Shown here piece by piece: positions 29,755-37,795 of a stretch of DNA of 64,000 bases. This DNA comes from an uncultured Alphaproteobacteria bacterium. Its GTDB lineage: Bacteria; Pseudomonadota; Alphaproteobacteria; HIMB59. Positions within the stretch are counted from its first letter, which is position 1, and each line of letters starts with the position of its first letter. A program made the position numbers and the translations under genes. Under the pieces are notes generated by a model. That model saw only the letters and a program-made list of their open reading frames with translations. It ran no database searches and had not been told where the DNA came from. The stretch spans positions 100,543 to 164,542 of the forward strand of contig CACJLA010000001.1 in NCBI GenBank assembly GCA_902594145.1. The letters run 5' to 3'.

Positions 29755-29804
29755 CCCCTTGCCACCTTCCTCCTCGACAATGTCTCAACCCAAGCGGCTA
29801 GGGG
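29755..29804 (-). other. Candidate structured element similar to 26174-26219
   Basis: CCCCTAGCC...GGCAAGGGG stem; loop has GACAT...GAGGAGGAAGGTG. Confidence 0.35.
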
Positions 29805-29928
29805 ACAGGTATAATATTTTAATTTTGGTTGATATGAAACAGATTTTTTATAATTTAAAAAAGCCTGTCAAATAAGAAAAATATTGTTATAGATGTTATT
29901 TAAAAATTAATTGGTTATAAATTGAGCT

Positions 29929-31068
29929 GTGAAAAAAAAATTTAACACAAAAGTAATTCATGCTGGACATGGTTCAGATAAAGAAACTGGAGCAGTCATG
30001 CCACCGATCCATCTTTCATCAACTTTTAAACAAATTGAACCTGGAAATTTTGATTATGAATATGCGAGAACAAAAAATCCTTCCAGAGATGTATTAGAAA
30101 AACTATTAGCACAAATCGAGTCGGGTCACAAAGCATTTGCATTTGCATCTGGAATGTCAGCAATAAATACAGTTTGCGATTTATTTGGTACTAACTTCCA
30201 TATAATTTGCTCCGACGATGTTTATGGAGGCACACGGAGATTATTTGATAAAGTAAAATCCGATATTGAAGTAACTTATATTGATTTTGATAAAAACGTA
30301 AACTGGAATGATGAAATAAAGAAAAATACTAAATTCATTTGGGTTGAAACACCTTCAAATCCCTTAATGAAAATTATTGATATTAAAAACACTGTTAGTA
30401 TTGCAAGTGAATTTAATTTACCAGTTATTTGTGATAATACATTTGCCTCTCCTTTCAATCAAAGACCAATTGAATTAGGAGCAGATATGGTTGTGAGTTC
30501 CTCCACAAAATATTTAGGTGGCCATTCTGATATTGTAGGAGGTTCCATTGTCATTAGAGAAAATAAAGAATATGCTGAGAAAATTTCATATATTCAAAAT
30601 GCAGTTGGCGCTATTCCTTCGCCCTTCGATTGTTATTTACTAACAAGAAGCATTAAAACACTATCTGTGAGAATGAAACAGCATAACGAGAACGCTATTG
30701 CCGTATCTAATTTTTTAACAAACCACTCTAAAATTAATAAAGTTTTTTTTCCAGGTATTGATGAAAGATATAAAGAAGTTGCAGTAAAACAAATGGATGG
30801 TTTTGGTGGAATGATGTCTTTTATTCTCGATACAAATATTGATGGAGTAAAAAGTTTTCTTAAAAACCTAAATATATTTACCCTAGCAGAGAGTTTAGGA
30901 GGAGTTGAAAGTTTAATAGAACATCCTGCTATCATGACTCACGCCTCAATCGATCCTTCGATAAGAGAAAAATTGGGTATTTCCGATACATTGTTAAGAA
31001 TATCGGTTGGTATCGAGGATGTTGATGATTTGATTGCAGATTTAGACCAAGCTCTGTCTAAAATTTAA
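29929..31068 (+). CDS. Cys/Met-metabolism PLP enzyme (cystathionine gamma-synthase/lyase)
   Basis: TKVIHAGHGSDKETGAVMPPIHLSSTF, SSTKYLGGHSDIVGG. Confidence 0.93.
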   Translation: MKKKFNTKVIHAGHGSDKETGAVMPPIHLSSTFKQIEPGNFDYEYARTKNPSRDVLEKLLAQIESGHKAFAFASGMSAINTVCDLFGTNFHIICSDDVYGGTRRLFDKVKSDIEVTYIDFDKNVNWNDEIKKNTKFIWVETPSNPLMKIIDIKNTVSIASEFNLPVICDNTFASPFNQRPIELGADMVVSSSTKYLGGHSDIVGGSIVIRENKEYAEKISYIQNAVGAIPSPFDCYLLTRSIKTLSVRMKQHNENAIAVSNFLTNHSKINKVFFPGIDERYKEVAVKQMDGFGGMMSFILDTNIDGVKSFLKNLNIFTLAESLGGVESLIEHPAIMTHASIDPSIREKLGISDTLLRISVGIEDVDDLIADLDQALSKI

Positions 31069-31069
31069 A

Positions 31070-32062
31070 ATGAAAGATATAGTTGATTTTATTGGCAATA
31101 CGCCACTGATTAAACTCAAATATCCATCTGAAATTACAGGGTGTAATATTTATGGAAAAGCAGAATTTATGAACCCAGCAGGTTCTATTAAGGACAGAAC
31201 AGCACTGGGAATAATCCTTGATGCAGAGGAGAATAACGTAATTGAACCTGGGGGCACTGTTGTAGAGGGTACTTTTGGTAATACAGGTATTGCTTTAACA
31301 ATGATTAATAATGCTAGGGGATACAAAACTATAATTGTTATGCCTGATGGAGCCTCAGAGGAAAAGCAAAGTATTTTAAGGAACATGGGAGCAGAGCTCA
31401 AAGTCGTAGCTACTAAACCTTACTCAGATCCAGGTAATTACCAACATGTATCTAAGAGACTAGTTGAAGAATTACAATCAAAAGGAGAAACCTCTGTTAT
31501 GTGGGCTAACCAATTTGATAATACTGCAAATTATAAATTTCATTCAAAAACTACAGCAAAAGAAATATTTAATCAGCTTGATGGAAAAGTAGATGGCTTT
31601 ACTTGCGCCATAGGATCAGGAGGAACTCTAGCAGGCACATCTATTGGACTTAAAGAATTAAATTCTAAAATTAAAATAGCCTGTACAGATCCGCAAGGTG
31701 CCCAAATGTATAATTATTTCAAATTTTCAAAACTTGAAGTTAAAGGGGAGCCATCAGAAGCGGAGGGAATAGGTCAGTATAGAGTGACCAAAAACGTAGA
31801 ACCTTCCCTAATCGATTTTTCATATCATATTACGGACTACAAAGCATTTGAACTTTTATACAAAATGGTCAAAACAGAAGGTTTGTTTCTTGGTTCTAGT
31901 TCTGGTGTAAATGTAGCCGGGGCAATTGAAATGGCAAAAGAAATGGGGCCAGGAAAAAACATTGTTACAATTTTGTGTGACGACGCAAATAAATATTTCA
32001 GTAAACTGTATAATAAAAATTACTTATTATCCAAAAAACTTCCAGTTCCTGATTGGTTGTAA
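31070..32062 (+). CDS. Cysteine synthase / cystathionine beta-synthase family
   Basis: FIGNTPLIKL, NPAGSIKDRTA, EGTFGNTGIALT, AIGSGGTLAG. Confidence 0.92.
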   Translation: MKDIVDFIGNTPLIKLKYPSEITGCNIYGKAEFMNPAGSIKDRTALGIILDAEENNVIEPGGTVVEGTFGNTGIALTMINNARGYKTIIVMPDGASEEKQSILRNMGAELKVVATKPYSDPGNYQHVSKRLVEELQSKGETSVMWANQFDNTANYKFHSKTTAKEIFNQLDGKVDGFTCAIGSGGTLAGTSIGLKELNSKIKIACTDPQGAQMYNYFKFSKLEVKGEPSEAEGIGQYRVTKNVEPSLIDFSYHITDYKAFELLYKMVKTEGLFLGSSSGVNVAGAIEMAKEMGPGKNIVTILCDDANKYFSKLYNKNYLLSKKLPVPDWL

Positions 32063-32063
32063 T

Positions 32064-32600
32064 TTATTTTTTTGAGAATATCATCCTTTTAAGAGTACGA
32101 TCTTTTAAAATAAAATGATGCATTAATGCTGCTCCTGAATGAATAAAAAAAAGTAGTAAAACAACATTACTGGTGTACTCATGTATTTGTCTGAATACAA
32201 ACCTCAAATCACTGTCTACATCTATTATTGACCCCAATTCTATATTAAAAAAGATAACGGTATCTCCTTGTAGGTTCGTTACTAAATAACCAGAAATTGG
32301 TTGTAAAAAAAATATAAAATAAAACAAAAAATATGTAGTCTTAGCTGCATACACTAAAATTTTATTACTAACTAATAGCTTTGGTCTAATATTAATCCAT
32401 TTCCAACTAAGCCGAAAAATAGCTAATAAAAGTATTAATAAACCAAGGGTATTATGAATGATTAATATTTCATAATAATACTGATAATTATTTTCTAAAT
32501 TCTTACCTAAAAGATAGACGGCAATCATAAGAAGTGCCATTGACCAGTGAAATAATTTACTGATTAAGCCGTATTCATCTGCGGTGTTAGCTAGTCTCAT
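32064..32600 (-). CDS. Cytochrome b561 family protein
   Basis: Four TM helices with His residues; KLFHWSMALLMIAVY, HNTLGLLIL, HEYTSNVVL, HSGAALMHHF. Confidence 0.87.
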   Translation of the reverse strand: MRLANTADEYGLISKLFHWSMALLMIAVYLLGKNLENNYQYYYEILIIHNTLGLLILLLAIFRLSWKWINIRPKLLVSNKILVYAAKTTYFLFYFIFFLQPISGYLVTNLQGDTVIFFNIELGSIIDVDSDLRFVFRQIHEYTSNVVLLLFFIHSGAALMHHFILKDRTLKRMIFSKK

Positions 32601-32635
32601 ATTTTACTAGAATATATGTTATTATTTTTAATCAT

Positions 32636-33433
32636 ATGAAATTTAAAAAAATATCATTATTTATAATATTAATATTATTTACTCTCAATTCTTATTCAAG
32701 AGATTACATAATTGTGCAATCTACAACAAGTATTGCGAATACAGGTTTATTAGATTTATTGTCTAGTAAATTTGAAAAGCAAACAGGGATCAAGGTTAGA
32801 CCAATAGCTGTGGGCACAGGTAATGCCATTTCAAATGCTAAACGAGGCGACGGTGATGTGTTAATGGTACACTCAAAAAAAGATGAATTGAAATTTGTCT
32901 TAGATGGTTTTGGGGTTAAAAGACATGAATTAATGTATAACAATTTTATTATTGTAGGCCCTAAAGATGATCCTGCAAAAATATCACAGGAAAATGATAT
33001 AAAAAATATTATGAAAAAAATTTCACTTTCAAATCAAAAGTTTATTTCAAGAGATGATAAGTCAGGAACTCATATAAAAGAAAATGACTTATGGAAACTG
33101 GCTAATATTAACCTGTTCGATAATCGCAAATATATAAAGACAGGAACAAGCATGGCCAACACTTTGAATGTGGCATCAGAGATGAACGCTTATACACTTA
33201 GTGATAAGGGCACATGGATATCATTCAAAAATAAAAATAATTTAAAAATCCTGTTTGAAGGTGGGAGTGAAATGCATAATGAATACGGAGTCATTGCTAT
33301 TAACCCTAAAAAATTTCCCCATGTCGAATATGATAAATCAAATGAATTTATTGAATGGCTGATTACAGGCGCAGGTAAAGATGTTATTAATAACTTTACT
33401 TATAATGGGGAAAAATTGTTTTTTACAAACTAA
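32636..33433 (+). CDS. tupA: Tungstate ABC transporter substrate-binding protein (TupA-like)
   Basis: VQSTTSIANTGLLDLL...VGTGNAISNAKRGDGDVLMVH; operon with permease and ATPase. Confidence 0.85.
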   Translation: MKFKKISLFIILILFTLNSYSRDYIIVQSTTSIANTGLLDLLSSKFEKQTGIKVRPIAVGTGNAISNAKRGDGDVLMVHSKKDELKFVLDGFGVKRHELMYNNFIIVGPKDDPAKISQENDIKNIMKKISLSNQKFISRDDKSGTHIKENDLWKLANINLFDNRKYIKTGTSMANTLNVASEMNAYTLSDKGTWISFKNKNNLKILFEGGSEMHNEYGVIAINPKKFPHVEYDKSNEFIEWLITGAGKDVINNFTYNGEKLFFTN

Positions 33434-33452
33434 ATTTTTATTAATTTTTTAG

Positions 33453-34094
33453 ATGCTAACCTTTGAAAAAATACAGTCAGCAATTTTCATAACACTTTAT
33501 GTAAGTATATTTTCGACAATCATATCTTTTATTCTTTCAATGTTTTTTGGATATATTCTTGCGATTTATCAATTCAAATTAAAAAAACTCATAGTAATTT
33601 TTTTAAGTTCGATGACTTCCATTCCTCCTGTTTGTGCCGGACTCTTAGTTTATTTATTAATTAGCAGATCTGGGCCTCTTGGTTGGATGGAAATATTATA
33701 TTCACCACTGGCTATGATATTAGCTCAAATAGTCATTACTTTTCCTATTATGATTACCCTAATTATTAAAAATATTGAAACTGATTACCCAATCTACAAA
33801 GAAGAACTCTTATCCTACGGGGCAGGTAAAAAGGATATAATTTTTTTACTTATATCTAATAAATTAAATATTTACATCACCGTGATTTTAGTGGGATTTG
33901 GAAGAGCCATCAGTGAATATGGGGCTGCAGCTATTGTGGGAGGATCCATTGATCACTTTACAAGAAATATGACAGCTACCATTGCATTAGAAACTTCTAA
34001 AGGGAATGTTTCATTAGGTATTATTTTAGGAGCCATACTAATTTCACTAACATTAATAATATCAATTATCTTAAATACTTTAAAAAATGATTAG
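33453..34094 (+). CDS. tupB: Tungstate-type ABC transporter permease (TupB-like)
   Basis: EELLSYGAGKKDIIF..., GFGRAISEYGAAAIVGGSI. Confidence 0.85.
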   Translation: MLTFEKIQSAIFITLYVSIFSTIISFILSMFFGYILAIYQFKLKKLIVIFLSSMTSIPPVCAGLLVYLLISRSGPLGWMEILYSPLAMILAQIVITFPIMITLIIKNIETDYPIYKEELLSYGAGKKDIIFLLISNKLNIYITVILVGFGRAISEYGAAAIVGGSIDHFTRNMTATIALETSKGNVSLGIILGAILISLTLIISIILNTLKND

Positions 34095-34692
34095 TGCTTA
34101 TAATCTTTCATATACTACTGATCAAAAAAAAATACTGAATAGTATAAATATTAGTATCCAAAAAAATAAAATTACAGTTATTTCTGGAAAAAATGGGTCA
34201 GGTAAAAGTACATTACTAAAAATTTTAAATCGTCTAATTGTCCCAAGTGAGGGCACTATAAAATCACAATATGAAAAGCCTATACCTATGTTATTTCAAC
34301 GATCTCTTTCGTTGAATAAGAGTTTAGAGGAAAATTTTTTGCTTTTGAATAGTATTAAAAAAACAAAAATTGATAGAACTTTTTATAATCTATTTAATTT
34401 AAAAAAATTAAAAGCAAATAAATTTGCTAGTTTATCTGAGGGAGAAAAGCAAAAAGTTTTCATTTCTAGGCTTATGAGCTTCGAGCAAGATATATTAATT
34501 ATGGATGAGCCAAACCAAAACTTAGACATAGAAAGCGAAGAAAAATTTTTCGAGAAATTATCTGATTTAAGCAAATCTAAAACAATTATCATGACGTTAC
34601 ATGATATGAATTACATTAAAAAATTGGCTGACAATTTAGTTATTTTAGATAATGGAAAAATAATATTTAACGATCTAGCGGTTAATTATTAA
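34087..34692 (+). CDS. tupC: Tungstate-type ABC transporter ATP-binding protein (TupC-like)
   Basis: SGKNGSGKSTLLKIL, LSEGEKQKVFISRL, LIMDEPNQNLD. Confidence 0.85.
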   Translation: MISAYNLSYTTDQKKILNSINISIQKNKITVISGKNGSGKSTLLKILNRLIVPSEGTIKSQYEKPIPMLFQRSLSLNKSLEENFLLLNSIKKTKIDRTFYNLFNLKKLKANKFASLSEGEKQKVFISRLMSFEQDILIMDEPNQNLDIESEEKFFEKLSDLSKSKTIIMTLHDMNYIKKLADNLVILDNGKIIFNDLAVNY

Positions 34693-34731
34693 TAACCTTG
34701 TTAATGGCTAAATTATATGTCTTAATTAAAC

Positions 34732-35145
34732 ATGATCAAACTCTCCTTAGCTTTATTACTTTTTTCCTCTTCACTTTTGAGCGCAAACCCTGTTGCGGAC
34801 AGACAAGAGTCTATGAGAGATTATAATAAACTTATGAGAGCCGCAAATAACCACATTAGGGACTCAGTTATCAATGATGACCTCGCAAGCATTTACGAAG
34901 AAATTGAAGAAATTATGAAAGTCTACCCCACTTTATTTCCTGACGATTCATTTGGTGGTAAGTCCAAAGCGAGTACAGATATTATTGATAATAGAGACTT
35001 ATTTAATCAAATTGCAAAAGAAACAGAGAACAATGCAGCATTTGCTAAGTTTGCAGCACTGGAGGGCAATGTTGTTGAAGTACAACAATATCATCAAAAC
35101 TTATTTGGGAGCTGCAAAAGTTGTCACTCCCGTTTTAAAGATTAA
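34732..35145 (+). CDS. Periplasmic c-type cytochrome (c'-like)
   Basis: Signal peptide; C-terminal CKSCHSRFK heme motif. Confidence 0.8.
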   Translation: MIKLSLALLLFSSSLLSANPVADRQESMRDYNKLMRAANNHIRDSVINDDLASIYEEIEEIMKVYPTLFPDDSFGGKSKASTDIIDNRDLFNQIAKETENNAAFAKFAALEGNVVEVQQYHQNLFGSCKSCHSRFKD

Positions 35146-35149
35146 CAGC

Positions 35150-35542
35150 ATGTTAAAATATTTTTTTTTATTTTTTTTTGTATCAAGTCATTTATTATTT
35201 GCTGATAATAAGTTAATGAAATACATACCGATAGATACAGAAGAGTCTTTAAAAAGAATTCAAGAAGGAGCGATAGTTATTGATGTCAGATATCCAAATG
35301 AACATTATAAGATAAGAATAGAGAACTCACATAATATTCCTTTTAAAGAAATAACTGTTGAAAAGATTAATTCCATAAATCCAGATAACAAGGATATTAT
35401 TATTCATTGCACTGCAGGCATAACCTCTAAAAAGGTAGCGGACAATCTTGTTGCACAAGGATATCAAGGCACTATTTATGAAATGGACAAAGGATTGATC
35501 GATTGGGTAAATCTAGGTTTTAAAACAGAGCAAGGCATATAA
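35150..35542 (+). CDS. Secreted rhodanese-domain protein
   Basis: Internal ATG at 35150 gives signal peptide; IVIDVRYPNEHYK, IIIHCTAGITSKKVA. Confidence 0.82.
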   Translation: MLKYFFLFFFVSSHLLFADNKLMKYIPIDTEESLKRIQEGAIVIDVRYPNEHYKIRIENSHNIPFKEITVEKINSINPDNKDIIIHCTAGITSKKVADNLVAQGYQGTIYEMDKGLIDWVNLGFKTEQGI

Positions 35543-35561
35543 TAAGTTATTATAAATATAA

Positions 35562-35732
35562 CTATGAAAAATAGTTAGTGCTGAACATATAGTAAATCAT
35601 ATAACCAATAAGTCCTAAGACCAGCAACACTAGAGGTATTACTGATATTGTAAAAGCCTCCCTAAATTTCTTATTAAATAATAACAAACTTACCAATAGT
35701 AAAATTAAAAGAATGAGTAGAAGTCTGATCAT
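35562..35732 (-). CDS. Small membrane protein, 56 aa (not in supplied ORF track)
   Basis: MIRLLLILLILLLVSLLLFNKKFREAFTISVIPLVLLVLGLIGYMIYYMFSTNYFS*; two predicted TM segments. Confidence 0.6.
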   Translation of the reverse strand: MIRLLLILLILLLVSLLLFNKKFREAFTISVIPLVLLVLGLIGYMIYYMFSTNYFS

Positions 35733-35807
35733 ATTGTTAATTTTAGCATATTATTTAATTATTTTGCTATTCCATATTGGCTTATTTAGGTATAACAAGA
35801 CTTAATC

Positions 35808-36587
35808 ATGTCTAAAGTAAAAGTAGCTATTGCTGGAGCATTAGGAAGAATGGGAAATAATCTTATTAGTTCAGCGATTTCAAATACAAATGTTGACCTT
35901 ATCGGTGTATTTGATGTCAAGGATATTGACACTAACTTTATATCCAAGTATCAAATTCCAGAAAATATCATTACCACAAGAGAAGAGTCTTTTAAAACAG
36001 CAGATATAGTAATAGATTTCACGTCACCTAAAGCCTTATTTAATTTTACAGAATCCGCTGTTTCTAATAACACTGGTTTAGTAATTGGCACAACGGGCTT
36101 AGATGAAAGTCATTTCAATCTGTTAAAGCAATCAAGTAATTCAACTAAAATTTTCTATGCACCAAACATGAGTTATGGTGTAAATACATTTTTTGAAATA
36201 TCAAGAATAGCTGCTAAACATTTAAAAGATTTTGATATTGAAATAACTGAAACACATCATCGGCATAAAAAAGATGCGCCTAGTGGAACTGCAATAAAAT
36301 TAGGAGAAGAAATTGTAGACGAACTTGGATTATCTAAATCAAACTTTAATTTTAATCGCCAAAGCCAAGATAATCAAAGAAAAGAAAATGAAATTGGATT
36401 TTCATCAATAAGAGGAGGGAATATACCGGGGGAACACACAGTTATATTTCACGGTGATAATGAGTCTATTGAATTAACACACAAGGCCTTTAATAGAAAA
36501 ATTTTTTCTGATGGTGCCGTTGAGGCGGCAGTCTGGCTAGCTGCACAAGAAAATGGTTTTTATTCTTTTAAAGACATGATCAGTTAG
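35808..36587 (+). CDS. dapB: 4-hydroxy-tetrahydrodipicolinate reductase
   Basis: VAIAGALGRMGNNLI, ETHHRHKKDAPSGTA. Confidence 0.96.
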   Translation: MSKVKVAIAGALGRMGNNLISSAISNTNVDLIGVFDVKDIDTNFISKYQIPENIITTREESFKTADIVIDFTSPKALFNFTESAVSNNTGLVIGTTGLDESHFNLLKQSSNSTKIFYAPNMSYGVNTFFEISRIAAKHLKDFDIEITETHHRHKKDAPSGTAIKLGEEIVDELGLSKSNFNFNRQSQDNQRKENEIGFSSIRGGNIPGEHTVIFHGDNESIELTHKAFNRKIFSDGAVEAAVWLAAQENGFYSFKDMIS

Positions 36588-37014
36588 AAGAGGAACTGTA
36601 CTTTTCAATTATTCTTTTTAATTTTTTTCTTCTATCCTCACTTAAAAAACTTGCAAATAATTTTTTCTTTCCAGAATAGTTAACACTCAGGGAATTTTTT
36701 TCATTTTTTATTTTCAACCAATTAAGATTATAACTATTCTGTTCAACAATTTCATCACCATCAAGCCGTTCTAATTGCATAGATTTTGATTCCAAAGAAA
36801 TTTTTTCAGTTTTTTTTAAACTCCTGACAAAATAAATAGTGCAAATAACCAAAATAGAAAATTCAACTAGACCAAAGATAATTATGGGCCAAGCCCCAAC
36901 AAGTAAAAATCTTCCCCCAATAAAAATAATTAAAAAACCCGTAATTAGTAAGAAAAACAATATTTGAAGATTGGTTAAACTTCTATTTGGTTTTAAGTGC
37001 AGTTTTCTTGTCAT
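36580..37014 (-). CDS. DUF2244-like membrane protein
   Basis: LKPNRSLTNLQILFFL; two TM segments; conserved position near nth. Confidence 0.72.
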   Translation of the reverse strand: MTRKLHLKPNRSLTNLQILFFLLITGFLIIFIGGRFLLVGAWPIIIFGLVEFSILVICTIYFVRSLKKTEKISLESKSMQLERLDGDEIVEQNSYNLNWLKIKNEKNSLSVNYSGKKKLFASFLSEDRRKKLKRIIEKYSSSSN

Positions 37015-37078
37015 TTTCTATCAGTTTATAAAATTATATTTATATTTATAATAAATTTTATCACATACCAATAATATT

Positions 37079-37732
37079 ATGAAAAAACAAGAAAGAGCTA
37101 ATGTCGTTTTGGGCAATTTGAATAAATTCTATCCAAAGATCCCAATTCCACTTAAACATCAAAATATTTATGAGCTTTTAATAGCAGTGTTGTTAAGTGC
37201 GCAGTGCACGGATGAACGTGTTAACAGGATTACACCTCTATTGTTTAAAATTGCAAATAATCCTTACGATATGTCAAAAATTCCAGTAAATAAAATTTAC
37301 AAAATTATTAAACCATGTGGGCTTGCTCCAAAAAAATCAAAGGCGATTTCAAAACTTTCAAAGATTTTGATAAAAAAATACAATGGTATTGTCCCGGAGA
37401 CCTTTGAGGATTTAGAAAGCTTACCAGGTGTCGGTCATAAAACAGCAAGTGTCGTAATGTCCCAAGGCTTTGGCCATCCTGCGTTTCCTGTTGATACGCA
37501 CATCCACCGTTTAGCACAAAGGTGGGGGCTTACTAATGGTAAAAATGTCGTTCAAACTGAAAGGGATATAAAAAAATTATTTCCAGAAGCGACTTGGAAT
37601 AGACTACATTTACAAATGATTTTCTATGGAAGAGAATACTGCAAAGCAAGAAGCTGCTTTGGTATCGAATGCAAAATTTGCACAGATTGCTATCCAAAAA
37701 GAACAAAGGCTATAAAAGTAAAGAAACCCTAA
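37079..37732 (+). CDS. nth: Endonuclease III
   Basis: LLSAQCTDERVN, LPGVGHKTASVV, C-terminal 4Fe-4S CxxxxxxCxxCxxxxxC. Confidence 0.95.
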   Translation: MKKQERANVVLGNLNKFYPKIPIPLKHQNIYELLIAVLLSAQCTDERVNRITPLLFKIANNPYDMSKIPVNKIYKIIKPCGLAPKKSKAISKLSKILIKKYNGIVPETFEDLESLPGVGHKTASVVMSQGFGHPAFPVDTHIHRLAQRWGLTNGKNVVQTERDIKKLFPEATWNRLHLQMIFYGREYCKARSCFGIECKICTDCYPKRTKAIKVKKP

Positions 37733-37795
37733 TATCAATCAGATTATCTATGAAAAAAAATAGAATAATGTATAAAAATAACTTTATTTACCAAT

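Noticed and set aside
29750-29810. SRP RNA, RNase P or tmRNA candidate
   Set aside because: GAGGAGGAA resembles part of RNase P (GAGGAAAGTCC), but the SRP GGAA tetraloop context, P-RNA universal helices and tmRNA tag ORF are all missing
29812-29928. SAM-II/SAM-V riboswitch upstream of the transsulfuration gene
   Set aside because: Expected conserved pseudoknot sequence not recognisable by eye; left as a test, not a call
34952-35149. N-terminal extension of the rhodanese ORF
   Set aside because: Out-of-frame overlap with the cytochrome gene; internal ATG at 35150 gives a clean signal peptide
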